64,000 bases of DNA, taken from positions 56,794,601-56,858,600 of the forward strand of contig CM064867.1 in assembly GCA_032719365.1 (NCBI GenBank), written 5' to 3'. The position numbers and the translations under genes were made by a program. Of this stretch, positions 1 to 10,187 are shown one piece after another. The stretch's first letter is position 1. The number at the start of each line of letters is the position of its first letter. Under the pieces are notes generated by a model. That model saw only the letters and a list, made by a program, of their open reading frames with translations, was not told the origin of the DNA and searched no databases. The DNA comes from Prinsepia uniflora. Taxonomy: Eukaryota; Streptophyta; Magnoliopsida; Rosales; Rosaceae.

Positions 1-3000
1 ATTAATTATCTAAAGTGACTTGGACAGGTTTGGGAGTCCCGGTGACGACGATTGGCCCCGGAGAGCCGTATGGCACGCGTATGGAGGCGGCAGCTCGGAC
101 GATCTATGAGGGGACCTTGTTTTCTAAATTGATGCATGCATAAATGTTTATTATATGTTCTAATACTTGTTTTGTGATTCCGTGAGTGCATTTATGTGTG
201 GTTACGTATTGGCACGTATTTCGAGGTTTTGGCCTTATACGGTGCCTATACGGGTTTGTAGTTCTACGATGGTTTAAATGAAATGGTTTTGGATTTAAAA
301 AGGCTAAACTCGGGCATGAGACCCATTTGGTTTTGTCTCGGGCATGAAGCCCTATTGGTGACCTACGGGTCTGAGTCGTGGTCGCGGCAAGTGTTATGCG
401 CACGGCGACGGACGACACGATACTCGCCTCCAGACTGGGATGTGTTCCTTCTAGAGAGGTCAAGAATACACGATCCGTTGTCATACAGCCGATGGACGCT
501 CGACTTTGGAGTGCTGACGGTTCAGGATATTGATCGGTGATGAGTGCACCATAAGCTAGCGGTGGTCGAGTCTGTTGATTTTTTCACGGCGGCATACCAG
601 GATTGAGGGCGGTCCTAGATAGATGGTTGCACACATCACTACGATCGGAATCGTGACTGACCCTGAGATATCAGGCACGATGCCCAGTTGAGTCACGTGT
701 TCGGACATGAGACCCAGTTACTTTACGTTTATGATTTTGGGTCAAGGACCCTAAATGGATTTCTAGTTTCGTGACGGTTTTTGAGGACCGGGCATGAATG
801 TTTTCTATATATATATATATATATACTCATATACCTTCCTTATTTGGAATGTCTCCTCCGGGGAGGGTCGTTGGCTTGGATGCACCCCGGAGTAGTCACG
901 GAGCACTAAATGAGTGGAGTCGCCCTCGTTCGGTACCTTACTCTCATGAAGGCTTGGATTATAACCTCAGGGAGGGTCATTGATCTACGGACATTGACCT
1001 GGGTGGACCTTGGGTGTAACGCCCCGAAAATCCAAATCTTGTAAATTTATAAAATAATATGTAAAATGACATTTTTACCTTTGTAGGGGTGTGGTTAAAT
1101 GTTGATTTTTTTGGAATACTTTTTGTACATTTTTTTAGGATCGTTGTGTAGGTCGCGAGATGCTGAGTCCGTAGACAGGTGGCACGTCGCAAACGGAGCT
1201 CGGATGCGAAAGTTACGGGAAAGCAAAGGTCAGGAGTAAATCGGTAATTTGACGAGCAAAGGGCAAAATGGTCAAATGACGAAATTTGGCTAAGTCACAA
1301 AGGTGATGTCTCATGCCTCCCACCAATGACACATGTCACCTCAAATGGAAGCTTAGTGGCTGAAGTGCCACGGGTGAGGCTTAACCGTTCATTATCACTT
1401 TAAATATTAATTCAAAGGAAAACAAACAAAAGACATAACAGAGGACATTGATCCCCTTTGATCTAGCCAGAAACCATTTGACAAAATATGAGAAACCTGG
1501 AGAAATTAAAAGGGTTAGAGCAAGAAAACAGAAGGATAAAAACGAGGGACCGAGAGGATAATTGAAAACCCGTATACGAGAATTTGAAAAACAAGGTGAA
1601 AATTCGAATTGAATGTTGTAAGCCTCAAGGATCAAATTTGAGATTGGATTCAACCTTCTGAGATCATTTCAAACTAATACACAACAAAAACGAGGGAAAT
1701 TGATGCTGTTTTGATCAAGAACAGAAGCTCCACTGTCTTCAAAAAATTGAGGTTGAGTTCGAACAGGTTGAGGCCGAAATATTCTCAGGACGTCAGAAGA
1801 GAACGAACAGCTCGAGACTGAACAATCTGGACGGTGTGTGAGTGGACTTTTGTTTTCTACCAAGAATGCATGCATATATGTTTTAAATGCTTTATTATAC
1901 GATTTGAAATGATTTGGCATGATTAATATTTCGATATGATGATTTCCAGATTTTGGGAATATTATATTGTTTTGGGCACGATTTTTGAGAAAACTGTGAT
2001 ATTGCTATTTTGGGTGAAGGCCCGGGATTTGAGATTGGTTTTGACTCGGATTATGAGTCAGGGATTGGTTTGATGGATTTGTAATGCTTTTTGGATATAT
2101 TCTATGGATTTATGTGAAAAGGGGAACTGAGGTTGTGGTTGCACGGACTTGCGTGAAAATGATATTTTGGGCTTCAGACCCAATGGAAATGTGATTTTAT
2201 TGGATTGGTGTTTCCATGTGATTAAATGATGATATGGATGGTTTTCGGATTTATGAAATAATCGGGACTTTGGTTTTACGGATTTTGAGGAAACTATGTT
2301 TTGGGCCGAGACCCTGTGTTGAAAATGATTTTGATTTCAAATGCAACTGTTTTTCACTGGTTTTCATGGTGATGATATGTTGTGGATATTTAGGGCTTTC
2401 GGGTGAGAATCTGTTTCCCCCGGAGTGCACCCAGTTTTTTGGATATTAGAGCTTCCGGTTGGGAATGTGTTTCCCCAGAATGAACCCTGGAGATAACGCT
2501 TGCCTCCGGGATGGGATGTGTTCGCCCGGAGAAGTCACGTAGCTCGGTATGTTGTCGTGCAGTCGATGGAGGCTTGACTCAGATCAGATATGCTGGATTA
2601 TATGGAGATCGGTCGGTGATGTGTTCACGACGATCTTGATTGTCGGCTGGTGATGTGTTCATAGTGACATATGCTCGGATTTTGAGCGGTCTTTGAGCCT
2701 ATTGATTTTCACGTGTTGTAGGGATAACGTGACTATATGAGCTTGTATATGGAAATGAGTGCTGTGGTTTTACTAATATTTGAGATTTATATTTGTGCCC
2801 AGATATTTTACTCATGATTTTTGATATGCATGCATGTTTGTGAAACTGGAGGGTAAGAATGTATTTTGATAAATGTATTGATAAAAGTTTATTTTTGTCC
2901 ACTCACACCTTTGATGTTTTATTTACCTTCCAGGTCAGTGCACAGGTACATGGGCTAGTAACGAGGCAGAGGAATAAGTAGACTGTTGCGCACTGAGACA

Positions 3001-3730
3001 CCGTACAGAGTAGGATTTTGATCCCTACTTGTAATATTACCGATGCTCTGTGAACCTGTTGACTAGTCAAACTTGTAATGTTAACGGTCCTGTAAAACGT
3101 AACTATCCTTTGTCTGACAATGTCTGTCGATTGTCGTGTTGTATATGTATATATGTAAGGTTACTTTTGGCACTTTAGAGTTACTGTCAGACGGGAGCAG
3201 GATCCTTCACGACTATCGAGGGATAATCGGGATGGGTCTTGTCACTGGGAGACTTGGGTTTTGAGACCCCGGGTAGCACGCGCGTAGCTTTAGATACCGT
3301 GACAGGATGGTTATGTGATTTATGTATATATATGTTATATGATGCGTGATGTGTAGAGGTTTTGGGTTGTGGCCCGTACAGTTGGTTTCTTTAAGGTTTT
3401 TGGCTTAGTTCCCACATATGGTTCTTTTGGATAAATGGTTTTTGAATGCATGTAGGCTTTTTAATGAAGGGTACAAATGTCATTATGAAAATGTTTTTAT
3501 AAATTATTGTTTCGTCCACTCACAGCTTTTAAATGTTTTGATTGCCCTTGAGGTTGACAGCGGATGCGGGCTGTAGCAGAGACCGAGACATCACATACCT
3601 CCTCCGAATCCTAGCATACTCTAAAGCCCCGAGAGGGCTAAAGTCGAAATTTCCCTTGTCTGACACTCCGTGTCAGACGGGATCAGGAACGTCCCTCGTT
3701 AATCCCGGGGGATTGGGACGGGTCCTGACA
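1..3730 (+). repeat. Family-A chromovirus LTR, 5' part outside window, interrupted by a solo LTR
   Basis: This is the right-hand part of a long Ty3/gypsy LTR. Positions 1-1014 and 3245-3730 match, in order, the complete family-A LTR at 10188-12925, starting about 1.2 kb into it. The LTR ends in GGGTCCTGACA at 3730 with no primer-binding site after it; the next bases are the middle of a Cassandra LTR, so this is probably a solo LTR. Its 3' part holds the family hairpin GTCTGACAC/GTGTCAGAC (3658-3678). An AT dinucleotide tract near 806-827 sits at the same place as in the 10188-12925 copy. No coding capacity. Confidence 0.85.
1015..3244 (+). mobile_element. Solo LTR (chromovirus), nested in the family-A LTR
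   Basis: The sequence starts TGTAACGCCCCG and ends GGGTCTTGTCA, and is flanked by TTGGG (1010-1014) and CTGGG (3245-3249), a 5-bp target duplication with one C/T difference. Removing it restores the uninterrupted family-A LTR seen at 12410-12435. It is 2230 bp, has no internal region, PBS or PPT, and so is a solo LTR left by LTR-LTR recombination. Internal landmarks shared with other LTRs here are the GACAGGTGGCACG box near 1174, GTGAGTGGAC near 1840, GTCCACTCAC near 2898 and a CTTCCAG acceptor-like site near 2930. Confidence 0.88.
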
Positions 3731-4070
3731 CCCATGATGGGTGACCTACTAGGAAGTTGCACCGTAAGCTCCCGAAACAAAACCGTAAGAGCAAAGAGGC
3801 CCAAAGAGGACAATATCGTGCTAGAGTTGTGTCCTGACCGAGGAGGATCGGATCCTGACAGAATGATATAAGAGCCAGACCTTGACCGGGAAGTGTGCCA
3901 GTGACGACGCTGGGCCCTAAGGGGGGTGGATTGTAAGACCCGTGTCCTAGAGGGAACAGTGAACGATCCCACATTCCTGCGAGGAGAATGTTCTGGGAGG
4001 GATTGGTGATGTGCCTTAAAGGTGTAGGTACACACCTATATAGGGCAAGGCCATCTGGGAGTTGACTAGA

Positions 4071-4146
4071 TTTGGATTCCTTGGGAACTCCAAAGTTAAG
4101 TGAGTGAAGGCTAGTGCAATCCCATGATGAGTGACCCACTGGGAAG
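4071..4146 (+). other. 5S rRNA-like segment in Cassandra LTR, copy 1
   Basis: The stretch GGAACTCCAAAGTTAAG followed by GATGAGTGACCCACTGGGAAG reproduces the 3' half of plant 5S rRNA, including the A-box-like AAGTTAAG and the C-box-like GTGACC...CTGGGAAG of the RNA polymerase III internal promoter. Changes from 5S are scattered and the 5' third of 5S is poorly kept, so it is not a functional 5S gene. In Cassandra this segment is part of the LTR. Confidence 0.8.
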
Positions 4147-4286
4147 CTACACCGTGAGCTCCCGGGAAAAAAACCCTTCGAGATGGGCTAGTTCGGCTAG
4201 TGAGTCTAGAGGGGACAATATCGTGGTAGGTAAAATGGGTTGCTACGCAACTCAGATCTAAATGAGGCCTTTTGGGAGCTCATTGG

Positions 4287-4363
4287 TTTTGGGTTCAATT
4301 GGAACTCCAAAGGTAAGCTAGTTGAGGCTAGTGCAATTACATGGTGGGTGACCCACTACGAAG
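4287..4363 (+). other. 5S rRNA-like segment in Cassandra LTR, copy 2
   Basis: A second copy of the same 5S-like stretch lies about 215 bp downstream: GGAACTCCAAAGGTAAGC, then GGTGGGTGACCCACTACGAAG. It has its own substitutions in the A-box region (AAGGTAAG). With the copy at 4071-4146 and the fragment at 3731-3756 it makes three 5S-derived pieces in 640 bp. Confidence 0.75.
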
Positions 4364-4467
4364 TTGCACCGTGAGCTCCCAAAACAAAACCGTGAGGGCG
4401 ACGAGGCTCAAAGCGGATAATATCGTGTTAGAGTCGGGTTCTGACCGAGGAGGGTCGGATCCTGACA

Positions 4468-4952
4468 CCGGTGGTAGAGGTATCAGTTGGAGTGCAACAG
4501 GGTAGGACCCGTGCACAGCCACGACTTCAGATGTAATTGGTGGCCAAAGGTATGGAGGAGCTAGAGGTGGATTCTGAGGATCACGAGGACATGGTCGATC
4601 ATCGGGACCACATGCTAGAGTGTTTACGGTTACCCAATAGGTGGCTAGAGTAGCCACGAGAGTGGTGACAGGTACGCTGACTATTTTAGATCATGATGTG
4701 CGCATTTTGATAGACCCTAAAGCCGCTCATTCAAGCGTTGCGAGTATATTCTGTGAGGATATGAGAGGTTGATTTGGTTGCCGATTTGATACTCCTAGAT
4801 TTACATGACTTCGATATCATACACTGGATGGACTGATTGTCGGAACATCATGCCAGTATCGACTGTTTCAGTAAGTGAGTGACAATACAGAGTGCGGATT
4901 TACCTGAGTTGATCTTCTAGGGAGACTAGAGGGTGTTACCCTCCAGAGTTAT
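4468..4952 (+). pseudogene. Element C: gag C-terminus and aspartic protease fragment
   Basis: This is decayed coding DNA that aligns with the young element E from the glycine/arginine-rich tail of gag through the protease (E nucleotides about 60100-60640). Recognisable pieces are the GTGACAGGTACGCTGACTAT segment at the gag/PR border, a protease-like stretch that translates to LIDP followed by the remains of the active-site region near 4710, and the DLHDF-like segment near 4800-4815. Stops and frameshifts are frequent. It is broken on the right by insertion of element B; the gene resumes at 12926. On the left it abuts the Cassandra remnant. Confidence 0.75.
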
Positions 4953-6392
4953 TGTAACGACCCGTCCCGAATTCCAAGATTAGATTAGTGACTAATCAAG
5001 GATTAGTGAGGCTATTCGGTGATTAGTTGAGCGAAATCGGACTGACGATGCAAAATGATCGTTTTGCCCCTAGTCGTGGGTAAAATGTTGACTTTTGATC
5101 CGGGAGGTCCGATGGCCGAGAGCCGAGGACCGTTACATAGATCGGGTCGATACGAATCCGTAAACAGGCGGCAAGTCGAATTCGGAAGTTCGACGGAGAA
5201 GTAATGTGTCACGGAAGTTTCAGGTCACTATTACACGTTTTACGAAACGAGGAGCTTTTGTCCTCATGTGGGCTCAGATATTTTAGGAAGGCCCAATGGA
5301 TGAGTGACAAGTGTCACTCATCCATTGCCAATTAAAATTGTATTCATGCATCCCCTTGCCCTTTTCTTTGTTCGACCATGTCCACAAACCAAACCCGATC
5401 AATCCCTCAACCCCAATCCAAACCCTAACCCAATATGATCATATGTGAGGCTCAGAGAGTGAGAGGAAGGGAGGATGATGGTGGAGGCTGGCTAGAATGG
5501 CGCCGCCGTGGATGATAGGGGAAAACAGAGCACGGTAAGCCCGATAAAGCCTATTTTCCATTATTTTCAATTCTGCACGTTTTAGACCGTTTCGAGTGAT
5601 TGGAATGGGTTTAATAGGTTTCTAGGATTGTGTTAGGGTGGTTTTGGTGGTGGTTCACGGCAGAGAAAGTCCTGGGGAGGAATTGAAAATGTTGAACTGT
5701 GAGGGAGGTTTTGAACCGTGACGATTCAATGGGTTTTTGGTTGTTTTGATTTCATATTTAGGTAACTAGGATCAAAATAGGTAGAATGGAATCGATTAGG
5801 ATGAAAAAGGATGAAGAAGGAATGGTCTAAGGGCCTGGTCTGGATTTGCAGGAAAAATAGTTCGGACCGGTCTAGCTAAGGAAGAAGAAGAACAGTGCTC
5901 GCCTTGTGGGCTACACTCGTAGGGACTCCAGGCCGCACGTGTGGGCATGTGGACAACATTTTGGGAATGCTTTCAACATACGAAATCATGTATTCGATGT
6001 AACGAACATTTTGGGACTGGTTTCGTGTCGATCGAACATTTTCTCGATAGGTTTCGGGGTTTCCGAAGGTTTAGGATCGGCTTTAAAAATAGTTAAAAAT
6101 TCGAGAAAATTACGAGGCTTTAGTGAGGGGTTGTTTAAATAGTTAGTAACCCTCTATTACGATTTGGACAAGTTTGGGAGTCCCCGCGATGGTGATTGGC
6201 CCGGGAGAGCCGAATGACACGCGTATCGAGGTGGCAGCTCGGACGGTCTGTGAGTGGACCTTTTTTTCTAAATTGATGCATGTATAAATGTTTATTATGT
6301 GTTTTAATACTTGTTTTGTGATGCCATGAGTGCATTTGTGTGTGGTTACGTATTGGCACGTAACCCCGGGGGGATTGGGACGGGTCCTGACA
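4953..6392 (+). repeat. 5' LTR of element B, internally deleted (1440 bp)
   Basis: It starts TGTAACGACCCGTCCCGAATTCC and ends GGGACGGGTCCTGACA. It follows the 3' LTR (10188-12925) up to about 6360, then jumps to the last ~30 bp. The missing 1.3 kb contains the stem-loop array and the acceptor-like site. A donor-like GGTAAGC lies near 5534. Confidence 0.88.
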
Positions 6393-6394
6393 GG

Positions 6395-6406
6395 TGGTAT
6401 CAGAGC
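6395..6406 (+). other. Primer-binding site of element B (tRNA-Met type)
   Basis: TGGTATCAGAGC sits two bases after the 5' LTR and is complementary to the 3' end of plant initiator tRNA-Met, the usual primer for Ty3/gypsy chromoviruses. A degenerate second copy (TGGTATTAGAGC) occurs about 55 bp further on. Confidence 0.9.
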
Positions 6407-6954
6407 ACGATTGGCTCATATGATACTCAGGATGATCTGATACTGATAGGTGGTATTAGAGCTTCCAGAGCAGGTTTTTCTCTCTGAGTGGAGCACAGGT
6501 CGAGGATGTGATGTCTCAATGGGCTGCAGTTCATTATGAACCTGATAGTTAGTATGCGAGTACGATATTTAGCAGGATTAAATTGTAGATCGTCTTCGTT
6601 CAGCACTCGATGCCGGGGTTACCATAGTTCTTTCGTGGTTGGCAGTGTGGGGCCCTACGGAGTAGTTAGTACATGTGATTGATTTCAATGGATGCTGAGT
6701 CTCGATAGCGATGTCTGGTGGTTAGGTCTGCACGAGTTTGTGGCAGGCACAGCTACCGAGTGTGTTGTAGTTACGGTTGCTGGGAATCAGAGATGTTCAG
6801 GGGACGTTTTCTTTTCTCATATGAGTTTCCAAGGTGACTGTACCCATAGTTGTTGGGTACAAGGGAGGAAAAGTGTACGGGATCGTTGCTCGGTATGAGC
6901 AAAGATACAGGGTTGTCTGTTTCGCACACTGGATGCTGATACTGATGCTGATGC

Positions 6955-7036
6955 TAGTGTGCTGGTGCTAGTGTTGGTACTGGTACTGGTGCTGGTGCTG
7001 GTGTTAGTACTGGTACTGGTGCTGGTGCTGGTGCCG
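6955..7036 (+). repeat. Imperfect hexamer microsatellite (GCTGGT/ACTGGT)
   Basis: Alternating GCTGGT, GTTGGT and ACTGGT units form a compound imperfect repeat of about 80 bp next to the insertion site of the solo LTR at 7045. The forward frame would read alternating Ala/Gly, Val and Thr codons, but there is no supporting ORF. Confidence 0.75.
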
Positions 7037-7044
7037 GTGATTGT

Positions 7045-9202
7045 TGATAAGTCACGAATTGAGCATGATTTCAATGATATTTCTTATCCCTTTTACTTGT
7101 CTTTTGATTATAATTTTACAAACAATAGGAGAAAATGATCCATTTTGTAAGACATGTGTAGATTACAAAAGTTAAGTCAATTTTGAAGAGAATGCAAAAA
7201 GAATGGAGGAAATCCGAGCCAAAATGAAGGAATGGCACTAAAATGAAGTTAAGGTCCCTAGCTGAAATCCCAGTTGAGGGCCTCTCGGGTTTTGTCTTTG
7301 AATTGGAATTTTTCAATGTATTGGATGTGATTAGCAGCTCATATAATCTCCAGGGGTTCCAATGAGGTGATAGCACATGTCAAGACAATCAAGATTGACC
7401 AATAAAATGGGTTCTTGCCTTTCTTGGTCGAGAGGCACTCCTAATCCTAGAAGGAGAGTGTGTGTGTGTGTGTGACTTTGTGGATCAGCCTTGCCAGCCT
7501 TGCACGCCTAGATTAAGTGGGTTATTTCAGTCATTATGCCCTGGAATCCAGCTGGGAAAGTTGTCCAAAAGATCCATTAAAAGAAGGGTTCTTATCTGTT
7601 CTTTGGAACCCAAGAAACTAGGATTTCTTGCCTTATCAAGTTCCTACTTTTTAGGGATTTGGGGCAGCTGTCCTTTGGACGAATTTTCCCACTTTTCTCA
7701 ATGAGGAATGGCATGGTTTGACTTGGATAAGAAAACTTAAATATATTCCTAATAATATCTGAAGTTCAAGATGGCAAGAAATGAGGAAAAGGAAGTTTCT
7801 TGGAAATCAAGAAACAATCATAAATCATGGCTAGGGTTAATTTACCCTTAGCCGCAATTTGTAGCCCCTTTCCTTTAATTTAGGGATTGTGATCTGATTT
7901 GGAAAGATAATAATTCAATTCCTAGTCAAAGATGAAGTCAAGAAGTGGATTAAAGAAGGAAAAGAAGATTCATTCAGCAAGAGGGACACAAAAATGCGGC
8001 CAAGGAGTTTTCCTCCTTGTTTTGGGGGCTATTTTTCCCTTTCTTTTCGGGAGATATTAGGGCAGGTGTTAGGGGTTATAAATAGATGTTTTCTCATTGT
8101 TTTTGGACGTCTAATTTACCCACTAAGGTCCCAAAACTCTGCAAAAATTTTTGCTCAAAGTTTATACACAAAGTAGCCGCAATTTACCCTTTTGTTCATG
8201 CTTTTGGATTCAAGTCTTGCATCTTCTTTCTGACGTGAAGCTTGAGAAAAGAAGAAGTGTTTTTGCCACTTCTCTCACGCATCATTCATCTTAGTATTTG
8301 TGTTTCTTAATCCCTAATCTCTTTAAGTTTATATGCATTCAATTATGATATTTATTAACTTAGTTATGTGTGAGTAGTTTCCTTTTGGATTAGGGTTGTT
8401 TGAAGCCCTAGACATGTTAGTTTATAATTAGATTTCTGGTTGTTTATTATGGTTGTTATGTATGCCTGGATTTGTTGTATTACTTTGCTTAGTGAACTCA
8501 ATTTATTCTTGTAAGTTTGATCACCTTATTTGCATATAATTGTCGATGTAATTGCTTGACGGATCACCTTGAAGTTTGTGTTCACCCTGCAATTTGTAGC
8601 ATCACGTTTAAGAGGGGGAATCTTATTCGTAATCTAAACTCATGACTTCCTAGGATTGCACATCAATTTACTAGGGATAGTGTAGTGTCATTAAATCTTC
8701 TTCATGTTTCATGCATTATCACGCACCATCGGTAACAGTTGTTTAAGGGCGGGTACATCACGCTTAAACATGCAATCTAAGAGAAGATAAATGTGTGGGG
8801 TGAGCCTTAGCCGGACCCTTGCATGGGCACTTAATTCAGATACATGCATAATTAATCTAATCAACGAACTCTAAGAAGAACTTTAATTGGTAAAGGTGGA
8901 TAACATGTCCTAATTCGTCCTAATCATCCAATCAACTTTCAAATCAAGTTTTTCATCATTTTGCACTTGTTTTCATTATTCAATTTCATTCTAATCATCA
9001 CTCAAACCCCCCCCCCCCCCCAAACGTTTTTGCACTTTTTCTCAAGTTGTTTCATTGCAAACTAAGTGGATTCACATTGAACAAGTCCTCGAGGGATCGA
9101 CCTTTGCAAATCTACTATACTCGTCATACAATTTTGTGCACTTGAAAAGTATTACATTAGGAGTTATCATTCATAATTTCTTGGTTGATAAATCCTATAT
9201 CA
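7045..9202 (+). mobile_element. Solo LTR of a different (non-chromovirus-like) LTR retrotransposon
   Basis: The sequence starts TGATAAGTCAC and ends CCTATATCA, giving TGATA/TATCA inverted termini, with a perfect 5-bp duplication ATTGT at 7040-7044 and 9203-9207. It is 2158 bp, AT-rich and unlike every other LTR in the window. It contains a GT microsatellite (7458-7472), a TATAAATAG box near 8079 and a run of 14 C near 9008. The ending with a CTCGAGGGATCGACCTTTG stretch recalls LTR ends of Tat/Athila-type gypsy elements, but there is no coding part to prove this. Orientation is inferred from the TATA-like box. Confidence 0.8.
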
Positions 9203-10187
9203 ATTGTGATGACGATGAGTCACGAGTTGGGATGTGACTCCGTCGAGATGGGGATATGTTCGGTATCTGTGGATCACGGATAGTGATAGACTGGATTGGA
9301 TCTAGTAGTAGTTGAGACATGAGGATCGAGTATTGTCGTGGAGATTAGCGACCAACTCGTCAAAATTAGTTAGAATTGGTTAGATATGGTGGTATACAGA
9401 CATTTGATTTCAGATCACAATTGGAGTCTGTTGTGACTCTTCAGTCGAGCGGTACATCAGGTTAGGATGAATTGACATCCTTTCGGATGTGCATAAGCGG
9501 TAGTCACAGACACGTGGATGCTGTCTAGATGAGCTGAGGACTTGAGAGTCCATTTCGGATTGGTTTTGGTTGACTGCGATTGACCATACCTCCTGAGTTT
9601 CGGGTAGGCTTGTTTGAGGAGATATTTGATTGTGAGAAATAGAATGGGTCACTACAATAGTTATTGACAGTCATCGTTGGTCAGAAAGGTCGGAGAAGAG
9701 AACTTCTAGCTCAGGAATAGAAACAGTTAAGCATGCTTCCAACATGGTTGCAACTGCTCTCGACTTAGAGGCCGATGAAGGAGACTTCTCGTTTTCTGCT
9801 CTTTAACAGATAGTGCTGGGTGCCAGAGGATGACATTGGATGAACCTTGATGTCATCATCTTGGATTCTCCTTGATTCTTCCCTACGTGGGATGACGAGG
9901 AGTGATGTGACAGCTAAGTGTTCAAAGAGGGTGTAAGAACCTAACACCTAGGCTGTGGGTCAAATTTGAGTGATTTGAAATGCAGAAAGTACTTGGCGTC
10001 ACAGGAGGTAACAAATGAGTTACCGAGATCTGGAAATCAGTAGGGTAAATGCTTTACTAATTATGCTAAGTTAGGAGCAGAGGAAATAGTATCGTGGGAC
10101 AGTTGAAGGATGTATGGGATTCCACGGTTGGTTGTGGAATTAGGTTGGTTGGAATTTCGAGGACGAAATTATTTAAGGAGGGAAGGT
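9203..10187 (+). other. Element B internal region, right part with polypurine tract
   Basis: This is non-coding. Near 9475-9502 it carries GACATCCTTTCGGATGTGCA, a short dyad that recurs on the minus strand in the internal regions at 33041-36154 and 38743-39251. It ends with the chromovirus-type tail GGACGAAATTATTTAAGGAG and GGAAGG (about 10161-10186) directly before the 3' LTR, which serves as polypurine tract. Confidence 0.7.

Larger units (their letters stand above)
3731..4467 (+). mobile_element. Cassandra-type TRIM remnant (terminal-repeat retrotransposon in miniature)
   Basis: Three partial or complete copies of a short LTR are visible. The first (3731-3861) is the 3' part of a 5' LTR ending GATCCTGACA, followed by a degenerate tRNA-Met primer-binding site and about 60 bp of non-coding internal sequence. 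A purine tract (3919-3931) then precedes a second LTR starting TGTAAGACCC at 3932. That copy loses its end near 4231 and is followed by a third, 5'-truncated copy (about 4262-4467) ending TCCTGACA. The diagnostic part is the 5S rRNA-like stretch followed by the CCGTGAG...GACAATATCGTG segment, as in Cassandra elements of many plants. It lies inside the gag of element C. Its left LTR is cut by the family-A LTR, and CCCAT at 3731-3735 is the expected target duplication. Confidence 0.85.
6393..7044 (+). other. Element B internal region, left part, non-coding
   Basis: Between the primer-binding site and the nested solo LTR I see no gag similarity and no ORF above about 68 codons. It ends in a low-complexity hexamer tract (GCTGGT/ACTGGT units) at about 6955-7036. 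Confidence 0.6.

Noticed and set aside
806..827. TA dinucleotide tracts (806-827, about 12219-12240, about 15983-15998, about 18122-18134) as TATA boxes.
   Set aside because: They are simple repeats of varying length at one LTR position between the stem-loop array and the GGGGAGGG segment; nothing supports a transcription start there.
4071..4363. Genuine 5S rRNA genes.
   Set aside because: Only the 3' portion of 5S is recognisable, with substitutions in the A-box and C-box region, and the surrounding sequence is a Cassandra LTR.
5906..6142. A pair of similar ORFs at 5906-6142 and 11086-11391 as a conserved small protein.
   Set aside because: They are the two LTR copies of element B; the similarity reflects LTR duplication, and frame openness differs between copies.
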